This document shows positions 16,730 through 26,884 of a stretch of DNA of 64,000 nt, in pieces. Positions within the stretch are counted from its first letter, which is position 1. Each line of letters starts with the position of its first letter. The notes beneath the pieces were generated by a model that was given only the letters and a program-made list of their open reading frames with translations, searched no databases and was not told the DNA's origin. A program made the position numbers and the translations under genes. Origin of the DNA: an uncultured Oligoflexales bacterium (GTDB taxonomy: Bacteria > Bdellovibrionota_B > Oligoflexia > Oligoflexales > JAPPIL01); assembly GCA_958296095.1 (NCBI GenBank), contig OY282434.1, forward strand, positions 1-64,000. The letters are read 5' to 3'.

Positions 16730-19663
16730 ATGAGAGCATTAGCGGCACTGCTTGCCGTTCCGTTTTTCTGGCTAGCTTGTCATATCGATCCAAGTTCGGT
16801 GGTGAAGGAAGCCAATGACATGACATTGCAGCGGCCTTGGCACGAGCATACGCTTGAAAGTAACAACAAAACAATAGACCTTGGCTTTACGAATGAATAC
16901 CCTGGATCAGAATTTGGTCGTACGAAAGCTATCTGTGTTGCCTTGGAGGTAGAAGCTGACAGCGACTTGAAAGCAGCCTATGATGCCAGTCAAGGACAAC
17001 CGGCTGACTCACAACCGCACAAAAACTTTTTGGACTTGCTCTCAACCGCAAAAGCTCTGTGCATATCCCGTTACGAAGACAATCGCAATAGGGGAACGAA
17101 TCGTGGACCCAAAAAAATACATCGCAATATGTATTCCTACTTTGATGGCACGACTAGTCACCGGGTCTCCTGTTGGGATGACAAAGAAAAAAACAATTTT
17201 GCCTGCCGCAATAGCGCCAAGAAAGTACTATATAAGATAAATGATCGCGCCCCCTTCTTAGAGAATGGTAAATTCAAAAGTGTGACTAAAAGCATAGTGG
17301 CGATCGGGCATGGATACAGTCAGAGCAGAAAAATGCTGGGCGTGCGTTCTTCTTTACTTACCCGCCAGCAGAGAGCTTTCTTTCCAGAGCGTTCACATGA
17401 AAAGTCTGAATACAAATACACCGATGTTACCATTGGTGGCAATCAACAAAAGAATTTCGTTAAGAAGATCCTCAACAAAGACCTGGTGTCGGCAAAGACG
17501 GGCGAGCCAATTTTACCTGAGTGCGTAGTTAGTGGCACAGGCAATGATGACATCGCGGTCACTGGTTTTAAGGAAGTGTATGAGTGTGTCGATGAACTCA
17601 GCCCCTACAAAGGGTATTGCAAATTTTGGAATAACAACAAAAACATTCTCAACGAGAAGAAAATAAACGCCTGTAAACTAAAAGGTCGAGGTATAATTAT
17701 CAGGCAAGATGACGGGCAGCTGTTGCGCGTCTCAACTTGCGAACATCATGCAGCCTCCCAGCACTTCTATTGCAGCGGCAAGTTAGAGCACAGTGACCCT
17801 CACTACAAGGTGTATTTTGAACGCTATGGTGTCGATCTTTCGCGCGGCGGAGGCGGTGGGAATTGCCCTGCAACACAGACACTCATCAGCGGTCGCGGGG
17901 AATCGAATTTTCAGTGGGATAAATCTACTACTGATAATCCCTACCATACAATTGCTACTAGTTTTGCCCAGTGGCCGCATCAGTCAAAAACTAACTGCTT
18001 TGCTCTCGATGTAGAACCAGACGGTGCCTTGATGAGAGCGCGGGAAGAGGATCGTAGCAGTCATGCGCAAAGTGCGAGCCAGGAGCACATGCGGCAGATA
18101 AGTCTAGCTAAAGTATTGTGCATATCAAAGTACCAGAAATCGGTAAACGGTGAGATCCAATCTCGCAACAGGTATTCCTACTATACGGGTGGGGCTGACG
18201 GCAGCAAGCACTTGTCTCATTGTTGGACTAAAAAAAGTGATAAGAATTTTGTCTGTAAAGGCGAGGATAAGGTCGAACATGTCATCGTCCCTAGTGCCGC
18301 CGTTGTGTCAGAATTTGGTGGTAGCGGTGTGGGAAGTAAAATTGCAAGAATTGAAGATTATGATGAAGATAAAAAAATTCTGCGCGTGAAGGAGAGGCAT
18401 CTGGCCAGTAAGCAAAAAGCATTCTTAGCCCATTATGATAGGGAAAAGCCCGAGTTCGATTATCGAGATGTGCTGGTCGAAGATCGCATCCAAAGGCGCT
18501 ATGTGCAGGTTATCAAGGCGATCAAATCTCGTAAAAATAACAATAATATTTTACCTTGGTGTAGAGGTAGTGATGGGAACATAACAGGCTTTGAAAATAA
18601 AAAAGTCTGCGCTTCAGAGTTTAGTGTTTTTAATCACTACTGTAAGGGGAACAACCCTAAAATCGATGTTTGTAAGATGGAAAAGGGACGAGGTATTTTA
18701 ATCCGAGAAGACAATGGCGATATCCTGCGGGTCACCTCATGCGAATACCAGTCCGAGGTCGATCATTTCTATTGTAGTGGCAAAATTGGCGATGACGGTG
18801 AGATGAAAGTGTATTTTGAACGCTACGGTGTCCGCAGAGAAAAAGTCAACATCCACACTGTGGATCGTTGCCCTAACACTGAAACTAAGGTCATCGATGC
18901 GCGCGGTAACACTGTAGTAGAACCTCCTCCTGTCGAGCCATCTGTGCCAGCTACTCCACCGCTATGCGATCCTGGCGCGGACATTGTTAACTGCACATGC
19001 AACCTTATCACTCATGGGAGACAGTGTTTAAGCACATGCCCCTCAGGTTATGAACCAGATGGTGGCACAGGCTGTAGGGAAGTAGTAACTCCGCCTGTGG
19101 TAGAACCTCCGCCTGTGGTAGAACCTCCGCCTGTGGTAGTAACTCCGCCCGTGGTAGAACCTCCGCCTGTGGTAGTAGCTCCGCCAGACTGCAGCAGCAA
19201 CGGGCAGTACACTACTGATGCTAATGGTAATGCTATTTGCAATTGTGTCAGCCCCAGGCATGAATATAGCGGTCTGTGCTGTGATGCAGGTAAGGAGTAT
19301 CAAGACGGCCAGTGTGTTACACCTACGACAGTGTGCACAGTAGGTCAATCACCTGCCGCTACTGGCTGTAGATGCGAGGGCAAGATCAACAACGGGATAT
19401 GCTATACGGATGGCTGTCCCACGGGCACTAACGACGAGGACGGCGATAATGTGTGTAGTCCAAATGCAATCCCTGTGTGTGCGGCGGGTGAGCTTGCCTC
19501 TGGCTGTGATTGCCCGACTGAGGGGATGATGGCGACGATGCATGTTCTTAGTGGGCGCTGTTGTCCGATAACTAGCAATGAATATAATGATGGGCAGTGT
19601 CAAAATTGCGGTTTCACTGATCCGGAACAGATGCTTAAGAAGACATGTATCGAAGAAAGCTAG
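16730..19663 (+). CDS. Large exported protein with tandem duplicated domain and Cys-rich tail
   Basis: 977 residues. The N-terminal segment (FFWLACHIDPSS) looks like a lipoprotein signal, though the lipobox is imperfect. Two copies of a domain of about 350 residues follow (about 40-385 and 390-750). Each has a Cys-containing opening (AICVALEVE / NCFALDVEP), then KALCISRYE / KVLCISKYQ, then GRGIIIRQDDG / GRGILIREDNG, then HFYCSGK and KVYFERYGV. After them come Pro-rich repeats of VVEPPP (residues about 785-820) and a Cys-rich tail. AAGGAGGGG precedes the ATG. I do not recognise the domain. The architecture suggests a surface-exposed binding protein with paired modules on a Pro-rich stalk. The VWA lipoprotein gene follows after 24 bases. 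Confidence 0.85.
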   Translation: MRALAALLAVPFFWLACHIDPSSVVKEANDMTLQRPWHEHTLESNNKTIDLGFTNEYPGSEFGRTKAICVALEVEADSDLKAAYDASQGQPADSQPHKNFLDLLSTAKALCISRYEDNRNRGTNRGPKKIHRNMYSYFDGTTSHRVSCWDDKEKNNFACRNSAKKVLYKINDRAPFLENGKFKSVTKSIVAIGHGYSQSRKMLGVRSSLLTRQQRAFFPERSHEKSEYKYTDVTIGGNQQKNFVKKILNKDLVSAKTGEPILPECVVSGTGNDDIAVTGFKEVYECVDELSPYKGYCKFWNNNKNILNEKKINACKLKGRGIIIRQDDGQLLRVSTCEHHAASQHFYCSGKLEHSDPHYKVYFERYGVDLSRGGGGGNCPATQTLISGRGESNFQWDKSTTDNPYHTIATSFAQWPHQSKTNCFALDVEPDGALMRAREEDRSSHAQSASQEHMRQISLAKVLCISKYQKSVNGEIQSRNRYSYYTGGADGSKHLSHCWTKKSDKNFVCKGEDKVEHVIVPSAAVVSEFGGSGVGSKIARIEDYDEDKKILRVKERHLASKQKAFLAHYDREKPEFDYRDVLVEDRIQRRYVQVIKAIKSRKNNNNILPWCRGSDGNITGFENKKVCASEFSVFNHYCKGNNPKIDVCKMEKGRGILIREDNGDILRVTSCEYQSEVDHFYCSGKIGDDGEMKVYFERYGVRREKVNIHTVDRCPNTETKVIDARGNTVVEPPPVEPSVPATPPLCDPGADIVNCTCNLITHGRQCLSTCPSGYEPDGGTGCREVVTPPVVEPPPVVEPPPVVVTPPVVEPPPVVVAPPDCSSNGQYTTDANGNAICNCVSPRHEYSGLCCDAGKEYQDGQCVTPTTVCTVGQSPAATGCRCEGKINNGICYTDGCPTGTNDEDGDNVCSPNAIPVCAAGELASGCDCPTEGMMATMHVLSGRCCPITSNEYNDGQCQNCGFTDPEQMLKKTCIEES
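19082..19189 (+). repeat. 18-bp coding tandem repeat (VVEPPP/VVVTPP)
   Basis: About six units of GTAGAACCTCCGCCTGTG or its GTAGTAACTCCGCC variant in the stalk region of the duplicated-domain lipoprotein. The period is a multiple of three, so length changes keep the frame and would lengthen or shorten the Pro-rich stalk. Confidence 0.85.
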
Positions 19664-19687
19664 TGCAGACAGTTGTGGAGGATAGCA

Positions 19688-21949
19688 GTGCAGCTCAAAT
19701 TTGCCATTAACATCTTGTTACTGCTAGCAGTTAGCTGTGGCGAGAAAACTTTTGATGCTGAGCTGCAGCAAGAGCAGCAAGCTGGCGGCACTGGGGATGC
19801 AGTTACCAAAATCGTCGCCGAAGACATGTCATCGATCCCAGTCGAGCCAGCAGCAATGTTTGTTCTGAACCCTGTCGGTGCGGAAAGAAGCCGCGAGACG
19901 ATAAACCTGGCACAAACGCAGGCGGTGACGAAAACTATCCGCATGGAGTCAGAAAGATCTCTAAGACGCAAGAGGCAAACGGCTGCACGTCGCCGCTGGC
20001 ATGAAAAGAAGGTTACACAGACAGGCAGTCACGGCACACCCATGGAGCAAACGTTTGTGCGTGATCGTCACAAAGGTCTGCTGGATCTGCTGCTAGTCAT
20101 CGACGATTCAGTATCAATGCAAGATGAGCATGGATATCTGAGCAACGGCTTGAGCAAGCTGCTCAACCAAATCAATAAAAGTAACTGGAAAATTAAGATT
20201 GTCGATGTCGATGATAGACGTATCTGTGAGCACACAATTATTACTACAGCTAACCAGGGAGAATACAGCCGCTTCATCAGCAATCTCAGTACCAGTCCCA
20301 ATATCGAAGAGCGCACCCTGCAGAAGGCAGAAGCGGCCCTGGGAATCGGCGGCAGATGTTCTTCCTCATGGTTACGACCGAAGTCGACATTAGCGGTAGT
20401 CATTATCACCGATGAGAACCAACAGTGCTCCAATAGCAGGGCTGCGGACCGCTATGATGGCATCAGCAGTAACAACTCCTTCAGGTGTAGCAATCTAGTC
20501 GCCAACTTTATCAGAGACTTCAAAAAGCTGCGAGAACATACAGTCCTATATGGGATTTTTGATAATCGAAAAACCTGTCAGGAACTGCGAGGATTTTACA
20601 ATAGTCACGATCCTCCTTACACGTGTGCCGGTTATCATTATCACAACCGCAACAACGCAAGATGCGGCTTTATCAATCCATGCTATAAAAGAGATGGCAA
20701 CTACAAGTATAAAAGTGCTAGTTTTCTCGCGCATGAAAGCAAATTTAACGGGATAGCACGTGTGGATGGCGATCAAGCAGCATATAACAATATCCTCCGC
20801 AACATCGCTAGCCAGGTCAAAGCTAAGCTGCAAAATCAGTTTACCTTGCAGGAAGAGCCCGACCCCGATACGGTCACAGTCAATGGGATGATGCGCAGTC
20901 ATTTTAGCCTTAGCGGCAAGATACTGACCTTCAATCGTAATCCCGGTACCAATATCGTGGTAAAGTACACTCCGCAAAGTGGCGTGAAGCGGTTCATTAG
21001 CAGAATCAGCGTCGACGACAACCAAGCCGATCTGAGCACCTTGGAAGTCAGGGTTGCAGGTAAAATTCTAGAGAAAAACACCCACTATACCGTGGCTGGG
21101 AATACCGTAACGATAAACAATGCCCCCCAAAATTTCCCCACGGATGCAGTTGCAACTATACGCTGGCATAAGCAGATGCGTTATGAGACCAAGCAAAGAG
21201 AGTTTCTTTTTGGTGGCAGGGCTGACATCGCGACCGTGTCTATACCAGGCTACCCAGCTAGCAGTTATAGTGTGACACGCGATTCTAATAATAGAAATAT
21301 AGTTATTTTTAACTCCGGTCAAGAACCTGATTATGGGGCCGAATTCGTCGTTAACTTCGAGTCTTATGGCAGTGCCAAGCTGACCTACCCCCATAACTAC
21401 ACAGGCACGTATGAGGTTAAAACGGTTAGCTGCTCGCCGGTACCATGCACTCGCAGCGGTGGTGATATTGTTTTTAATTCCGGAGATTTTCAACGCGGCA
21501 GAGATGTCATCGTGACACTAACGGTGGAGGGCTTAGAGGCTGATCGCCGTCCTGTGCCGCAGCACTATGTAGCTGATAGTCTAGAATTGACCTTAGGCGG
21601 TAATAAATGCACAGCAAAACAATTGGTAATTAACGCGGGCAAGTTGATGTTGACTACGAGTGATGCAACCAACAATGGTTGTGACATGCTTGCTGCTCTC
21701 AAAAGCAACCCCAATCAAGATATGGAGCTTTCCTATCTTCTCTTTACTCCGCAACAAGAGATAGAAGTCGGGTTGGATAACCTCATCCCAGAATATGCGG
21801 GCTACAGCTCAGAGTACTGGGAAGTTTTTGTCGCGGACCAGCAGCAAGAAGAGGGCAAAGATTACACCGTCAGTGGCAGAAAGATTACCTTCACAGGCGA
21901 GCACGCTCCCGACACTAAGGGTGAGGTCAAAATCTTCGTCAAGTATTGA
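19688..21949 (+). CDS. VWA-domain lipoprotein with repeated beta modules
   Basis: 753 residues. GTG 19688 has GGAGG six bases upstream and gives a lipoprotein signal, LLLLAVSCGEK. A basic linker follows (RRKRQTAARRRWHEKK). A von Willebrand factor A domain starts near residue 130, with an intact metal site DxSxS at Asp139, Ser141 and Ser143 (LLVIDDSVSM). From about residue 390 to the end there are several beta-rich modules with the pattern hydrophobic strand, HYTVAGNTVTI-like hairpin, then a strand ending VVKYTP, IRWH, VNFESYG or IFVKY; these look like Ig-like repeats. The protein is likely surface-anchored and adhesive. It closes the surface locus that starts with the long pilin. Confidence 0.87.
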   Translation: MQLKFAINILLLLAVSCGEKTFDAELQQEQQAGGTGDAVTKIVAEDMSSIPVEPAAMFVLNPVGAERSRETINLAQTQAVTKTIRMESERSLRRKRQTAARRRWHEKKVTQTGSHGTPMEQTFVRDRHKGLLDLLLVIDDSVSMQDEHGYLSNGLSKLLNQINKSNWKIKIVDVDDRRICEHTIITTANQGEYSRFISNLSTSPNIEERTLQKAEAALGIGGRCSSSWLRPKSTLAVVIITDENQQCSNSRAADRYDGISSNNSFRCSNLVANFIRDFKKLREHTVLYGIFDNRKTCQELRGFYNSHDPPYTCAGYHYHNRNNARCGFINPCYKRDGNYKYKSASFLAHESKFNGIARVDGDQAAYNNILRNIASQVKAKLQNQFTLQEEPDPDTVTVNGMMRSHFSLSGKILTFNRNPGTNIVVKYTPQSGVKRFISRISVDDNQADLSTLEVRVAGKILEKNTHYTVAGNTVTINNAPQNFPTDAVATIRWHKQMRYETKQREFLFGGRADIATVSIPGYPASSYSVTRDSNNRNIVIFNSGQEPDYGAEFVVNFESYGSAKLTYPHNYTGTYEVKTVSCSPVPCTRSGGDIVFNSGDFQRGRDVIVTLTVEGLEADRRPVPQHYVADSLELTLGGNKCTAKQLVINAGKLMLTTSDATNNGCDMLAALKSNPNQDMELSYLLFTPQQEIEVGLDNLIPEYAGYSSEYWEVFVADQQQEEGKDYTVSGRKITFTGEHAPDTKGEVKIFVKY

Positions 21950-22088
21950 CTAACACCCTGATAACATCAGAAAAATCAACTGTCCTTACTGCATCGCAGC
22001 TCCGACTACTGTTCGCCCCATATCTAAGTGTGATAAACTAGAAGACAGCAGCTCTCCCCATAACCTAAACAACTATAGGTAGGTAAGC

Positions 22089-24149
22089 ATGGATGCGCTC
22101 ACGCTCATGGACATGGTTTCAGCGGAAGAACATCCCGATCAGTTCAAAAACTTCAACTGGACGGGATCATTTGAGAGCTACCTTGACATGGTGGGCAACG
22201 ATCCGCGTATTGCCAGGACCGCGTTTCAACGTATCTACGACATGATTATGAGCTATGGCACGAGCAACTATAAGGAATACAAGAAATCTATCACCCACTA
22301 CAATTTTTTCGATGACCCAGTTGAAGACGGCAAGGATGCAGTATTTGGTCTTGACGTACACTTGATGAAACTCGTCAATGTTTTCAAAGCTGGAGCACAG
22401 CGTTATGGCACAGAAAAACGCGTCATCCTGCTGCACGGCCCTGTGGGTTCATCTAAATCAACCATCACCCGCTTGCTCAAAAAAGGTTTAGAGGCTTACT
22501 CCCGCACTGAAGATGGGGCATTATATTCTTACACTTGGCACAATCTTGGTGACATTCTCAAGATGGAAGATGACATGCCTTGTCCCATCAACGAGGAGCC
22601 ACTGCATTTGATTGCTAGGGATAGACGCAAAGAAGTTGTTGACAAACTTAACACTTCGCTCGATCGCCTCAGTGCAGTCTATGTTGAAGGTGAGAACTGC
22701 CCTGCCTGTCGTTACGTCTTCAACGAACTGATGAAACACTACAAAAACAATTGGCGCAAACTAATTACCAATCATATCACGGTGCGGCGTATCACCCTGT
22801 CAGAAAAAGACCGCATTGGTATAGGCACGTTTCAACCAAAAGACGAAAAAAATCAAGACTCTACTGAACTGACAGGCGATATTAACTACCGCAAGATTGC
22901 CCAGTATGGTTCTGATTCCGATCCGCGTGCTTTCAACTTTGATGGCGAATTCAACGTGGCTAACCGCGGCATGATTGAGTTTATCGAGGTGCTCAAACTT
23001 GACGTTGCCTTTCTCTATGATTTGCTTACCGCCAGCCAAGAACATAAAATAAAACCCAAAAAATTCGCCCAAACCGATATTGACGAGATCATCATCGGCC
23101 ACACTAACGAAGCCGAATATCGTAAGTTACAAAAAAATGAATTTATGGAGGCCTTGCGTGATCGCACGGTCAAGATTGACATCCCCTATATTACCAAACT
23201 CAAAGAAGAAATTAAAATTTATCAGAAAGATTTCAACTCCACCTCCGTATCCCATATCCATATTGCCCCGCACACTATTGAAATGGCCGCGATGTGGGCT
23301 ATTTTGACTCGGCTTGAAGATCCTCGCAAAGCTAACTTAACTCTGATGCAAAAGCTAAAACTTTACGATGGTAAGACCACACAAAAATTCACCGAAGACA
23401 ACATCAAGGAACTGCGCAAAGAAGCGAGTCGCGAGGGTCTCGAAGGCATCAGCCCTCGCTATGTGCAGGATAAAATTTCCAACGCCCTCGTCATCGACAA
23501 AGGTAACGGCTGTATCAATCCCTTCATCGTTCTCAACGAACTAGAATCAGGGCTTAAAGAACATTCTCTGATCAGCAACGACGAAGCTCGCAAGCACTAC
23601 ACCGAACTTCTCGCAGAAGTAAAACGTGAATACGAGGACATTGTTAAGCACGAGGTGCAGCGGGCCGTATCTGCCGATGAGTCAGCCATTTCTAAAATTT
23701 GCGCTAACTATATCGACAACCTCAAGGCCTATATCCAAAACGAAAAAGTTAAAAACCCCTATACAGGTGCAGACGAAGAGCCTGACGAAAGGTTGATGCG
23801 TTCGATCGAAGAGAAAATCGATATCCCTGACAGTCGCAAAGATGATTTTCGTCGCGAAATTATGAACTATATCGGGGCATTAGCTCTTGAAGGACGATCA
23901 TTTGATTACAAAACTAACGAACGCTTGCACAAGGCACTAGAACTTAAATTGTTCGAAGATCAAAAAGATACTATTAAGCTGACCACGCTTGTTTCAAATG
24001 TTGTTGACAAAGAAACCCAAGATAAGATTTCCGTCGTCAAAGGACGCTTGGTTAAAAATTGCCACTACTGCGAAATATGTGCTAGCGATGCCCTAAATTT
24101 CGTTGCCAGTATCTTCGCTCGTGGTGGGGTGACAAAACAAAATAATTAA
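22089..24149 (+). CDS. prkA: PrkA-family AAA+ / serine protein kinase (YeaG-like)
   Basis: 686 residues, as in the PrkA family. An N-terminal AAA+ module has Walker [10 protein letters not shown] at residues 117-125, and the FNDYNRGMIEF-type segment of the family appears as [18 protein letters not shown]. The C-terminal part is the PrkA domain, with a pair of Cys near the end (CHYCEIC). ATG 22089 has AGGTAGGT upstream. Bacterial PrkA acts with YeaH and SpoVR/YcgB in stationary-phase and nutrient-stress responses; whether it is mainly a kinase or an AAA+ machine is debated. It is followed by yeaH after a 113-base structured gap. Confidence 0.96.
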   Translation: MDALTLMDMVSAEEHPDQFKNFNWTGSFESYLDMVGNDPRIARTAFQRIYDMIMSYGTSNYKEYKKSITHYNFFDDPVEDGKDAVFGLDVHLMKLVNVFKAGAQRYGTEKRVILLHGPVGSSKSTITRLLKKGLEAYSRTEDGALYSYTWHNLGDILKMEDDMPCPINEEPLHLIARDRRKEVVDKLNTSLDRLSAVYVEGENCPACRYVFNELMKHYKNNWRKLITNHITVRRITLSEKDRIGIGTFQPKDEKNQDSTELTGDINYRKIAQYGSDSDPRAFNFDGEFNVANRGMIEFIEVLKLDVAFLYDLLTASQEHKIKPKKFAQTDIDEIIIGHTNEAEYRKLQKNEFMEALRDRTVKIDIPYITKLKEEIKIYQKDFNSTSVSHIHIAPHTIEMAAMWAILTRLEDPRKANLTLMQKLKLYDGKTTQKFTEDNIKELRKEASREGLEGISPRYVQDKISNALVIDKGNGCINPFIVLNELESGLKEHSLISNDEARKHYTELLAEVKREYEDIVKHEVQRAVSADESAISKICANYIDNLKAYIQNEKVKNPYTGADEEPDERLMRSIEEKIDIPDSRKDDFRREIMNYIGALALEGRSFDYKTNERLHKALELKLFEDQKDTIKLTTLVSNVVDKETQDKISVVKGRLVKNCHYCEICASDALNFVASIFARGGVTKQNN

Positions 24150-24157
24150 CCCTGTGC

Positions 24158-24245
24158 TTAGCGTTGCTTCTCGGCGCTAAAACCTAGGCCCTTTGCCCCG
24201 AGTTCTTTTCGGCAGCTGTTGATGCCGAGAGCGGCGGGGTTTTAG
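24158..24245 (+). other. Structured intergenic segment between prkA and yeaH
   Basis: Contains nested inverted repeats: TTAGCG (24158-24163) with CGCTAA (24175-24180); TCGGCA (24209-24214) with TGCCGA (24223-24228); and CTAAAACC (24177-24184) with GGTTTTAG (24238-24245). The first and third overlap, so they could be alternative folds. There is no T-run after the last stem, so it is not a textbook terminator. It may process, attenuate or stabilise the operon mRNA. Confidence 0.45.
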
Positions 24246-24262
24246 ATGCAGGTAATTAAATA

Positions 24263-25357
24263 ATGAAGATGGATTCAGATTTAAATCGTTTTCACAAAAT
24301 TGTGCGTGGTAAAATAAAAAAGGAACTGCGCAAATTTATCGCTAACGGAGAGTTACTGGGGCGACAAGGGGGTAAGACGATCAGCATTCCTTTACCCCGT
24401 ATAGATATTCCCCGCTTTCAATTCGGGCAGCAGCAGCGTGGCCTTGGGCAAGGTGACGGCGAGGTCGGCGATCCATTGCCAGGACAGCCAAGCAGCGGGC
24501 AACAACAAGCAGGTGATCGCGAAGGTGAGAAGGCTCTTGAAGTAGAAGTTTCGCTGGAAGAACTTGCCGATATTCTCGGTGAAGAATTATCCCTGCCGCG
24601 TCTTGAAGACAAGGGGACAAAAAATATCGAGGCCGTGCAGCATAAGTATACAGGAATTTTCAAGCAGGGGCCTGAGTCATTACGGCACTTCAAACGCACC
24701 TTTAGAGAGGCCTTGAAACGTGCAATTATCAGCGGTACCTATAACGAACAGGCACCGACGATTGTTCCTATCAAGGATGATAGGCGTTATCGCTCATTTA
24801 GAACCGTGCGCAAACCAGAAACAAACGCCGTGGTTATCTACATGATGGATGTCTCTGGCAGTATGGGTGAAGAACAAAAACAAATCGTGCGCTTGACCGC
24901 ATTCTGGCTGGACACCTGGTTGACACGGCAATACACTGGTTTAGAGCGCCGCTATATCGTCCATGATGCGGTGGCTCGCGAAGTTGATCAAGATACCTTC
25001 TACCGCACTAGAGAATCAGGTGGCACACTGATCAGTTCTGCATATCAGTTAGCCCTTAGCTTGATGGAAAAAGACTATCCGCCCGCAATATGGAACATCT
25101 ACCTGTTTCATTTTTCCGATGGCGATAACTGGTCTGGTAACGATACCACCGAGTGTCTAAACATTATGAATGGTAATATCCTGCCTAAGGCTAACCTGTT
25201 TAGTTATGGTCAAGTCGAATCTCGTTACGGATCAGGGCAGTTTTTGCGTGATCTTGAAAAAAATTTTCACGGCCAAGAAAAAGTTGCACTGGCTAAAATC
25301 AAAGATCGGGATGCAATTATCGGGGCATTAAAAGTTTTTCTAGGTAGAGGGCACTAG
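24263..25357 (+). CDS. YeaH/YhbH family protein (DUF444)
   Basis: 364 residues. The N-terminus [20 protein letters not shown] is typical of the family, followed by a Gln/Gly-rich low-complexity linker (about residues 50-90). The C-terminal half has a VWA-like fold with [11 protein letters not shown] as the metal-site motif and the HFSDGDNW segment. Its TAG stop shares its last base with the spoVR GTG start. The role is unknown in detail; it is genetically linked to PrkA and SpoVR and is thought to be part of the same stress module. Confidence 0.95.
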   Translation: MKMDSDLNRFHKIVRGKIKKELRKFIANGELLGRQGGKTISIPLPRIDIPRFQFGQQQRGLGQGDGEVGDPLPGQPSSGQQQAGDREGEKALEVEVSLEELADILGEELSLPRLEDKGTKNIEAVQHKYTGIFKQGPESLRHFKRTFREALKRAIISGTYNEQAPTIVPIKDDRRYRSFRTVRKPETNAVVIYMMDVSGSMGEEQKQIVRLTAFWLDTWLTRQYTGLERRYIVHDAVAREVDQDTFYRTRESGGTLISSAYQLALSLMEKDYPPAIWNIYLFHFSDGDNWSGNDTTECLNIMNGNILPKANLFSYGQVESRYGSGQFLRDLEKNFHGQEKVALAKIKDRDAIIGALKVFLGRGH

Positions 25358-26859
25358 TGCATGGCTTCGACACAAAACTAACCGATGAAATTAATTTCTT
25401 TGTGCAAGAACTCGAACAAGCGGCACGGGATGCAGGGCTTGAACCATGCACAACGATCTTTGAACTCGTCGACTACAAACAACTAAACGAAATCGCGGCC
25501 TATCTGGGCTTCCCTACCCGCTATCCGCACTGGCGTTTTGGGATGGAATATGAACGCTTAGCCAAAAGTTACACCTATGGCTTAGCGATTATTTACGAGA
25601 TGGTTATCAACAACAACCCTTGCTATGCCTACCTGTTACGGGCTAACGATCTCGTTTACCAAAAGACTGTTATTGCCCATGTTTATGGTCATTGTGATTT
25701 TTTTCAGAAAAACTACTGGTTTAGCAAAACCAACGGCAAGATGCTCAACCAGATGGCAAATCACGGCACAATTGTGCGCTCTTTGATTAATGAGATAGGG
25801 CATGATAAAGTTGAAAGCTTTCTCGACTGCTGCTTGTCACTGGAGAATTTAATCGACATCTACGCCCCTTTTCAAACCAAAACTAAAAAGAAAGATGACC
25901 ATACTGCCGAAGAGATAAATATCACCGATGACGAGCTGAAGCTCGATGCTAAATCCTACATGGATACGTATGTTAATCCCAAAGAGTACATCGCCCGCAA
26001 ACGTAAGTTACTGGAAGAAAAACATAGCAAAGATCCCTTGCTTGATTCTAAAACTAACGAACGTGACGTGTTGAATTATTTGCTCTGTCATGCACCACTG
26101 CAAGATTGGGAGTGGCAACTGCTTGATATAATTCGTGCCGAGGCTTATTATTTTGCTCCCCAAGCCCAGACAAAAATTCTCAACGAGGGTTGGGCGACAT
26201 ATTGGCACAGTAAGATGATGACCAAGCTTTATCCCTTGTCCGCGGCGGAAATTATTGACTACTGCGATCATTACGCGGGTGTTGTTGCTAGTGTGCCTGG
26301 ACAGCTTAATCCTTACAAACTCGGCGTTGAACTGCTGCGTCACTGTGAACGACGTTGGGATGAAGGGCGTTTCGGACTTGAGTATCTTAACTGCACTGAT
26401 CCTAAAGTGCGTAAACTTTGGAATAAAAATACCCAGCAAGGCCAAACAAAACTTTTTGAAATAAGAAAAATACACAACGATGTATCGTTTATCGATGCTT
26501 ATCTTGACGAAGACTTTTGTTACGAGCAAAAAATGCTCATTTACGATTATGATCGCAATCGGGGCAAATATGTTATTTCATCACGTGAGTTCGCGGAGGT
26601 TAAGCGCAAACTACTTGATCAGCTCACTAATGTTGGCAATCCGATTATTGCCGTCAAAGATGGCAATTTTCGTAATCGTAGCGAGTTGTTGCTTGTGCAT
26701 GAACATAGTGGACAAGATCTTAAACAGGATTTTGCTTTAGAGACGTTGAAAAGTTTATTGCGCTTATGGAAGCGACCAGTGCATTTGGAAACACGCATCG
26801 AGGGGGTTTCCAAAAGAATCTCATGCTCTGGTTCTGATCATCAGATAGAGAGAATTTAA
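25357..26859 (+). CDS. spoVR: SpoVR family protein (YcgB-like)
   Basis: 500 residues, the common length. Family features include YPHWRFGMEYERLAKSYTYGLAIIYEMVINNNP, shown here only in part as YPHWRFGMEYERL, and AHVYGHCDFFQKN with conserved His residues, then LNEGWATYWHSKMM. GTG 25357 overlaps the yeaH stop by one base, so expression is coupled; AGAGGG lies upstream. SpoVR proteins support spore cortex formation in Bacillus and stress survival in Proteobacteria. There is no sign of other sporulation genes, so the stress role is the more likely one here. Confidence 0.95.
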   Translation: MHGFDTKLTDEINFFVQELEQAARDAGLEPCTTIFELVDYKQLNEIAAYLGFPTRYPHWRFGMEYERLAKSYTYGLAIIYEMVINNNPCYAYLLRANDLVYQKTVIAHVYGHCDFFQKNYWFSKTNGKMLNQMANHGTIVRSLINEIGHDKVESFLDCCLSLENLIDIYAPFQTKTKKKDDHTAEEINITDDELKLDAKSYMDTYVNPKEYIARKRKLLEEKHSKDPLLDSKTNERDVLNYLLCHAPLQDWEWQLLDIIRAEAYYFAPQAQTKILNEGWATYWHSKMMTKLYPLSAAEIIDYCDHYAGVVASVPGQLNPYKLGVELLRHCERRWDEGRFGLEYLNCTDPKVRKLWNKNTQQGQTKLFEIRKIHNDVSFIDAYLDEDFCYEQKMLIYDYDRNRGKYVISSREFAEVKRKLLDQLTNVGNPIIAVKDGNFRNRSELLLVHEHSGQDLKQDFALETLKSLLRLWKRPVHLETRIEGVSKRISCSGSDHQIERI

Positions 26860-26884
26860 TTTAGGCTTGATGGAGGCGAGAGTC

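Noticed and set aside
25357..26859. Endospore formation suggested by spoVR
   Set aside because: SpoVR homologues are widespread in non-sporulating Gram-negatives together with PrkA and YeaH; no other spore gene is present.
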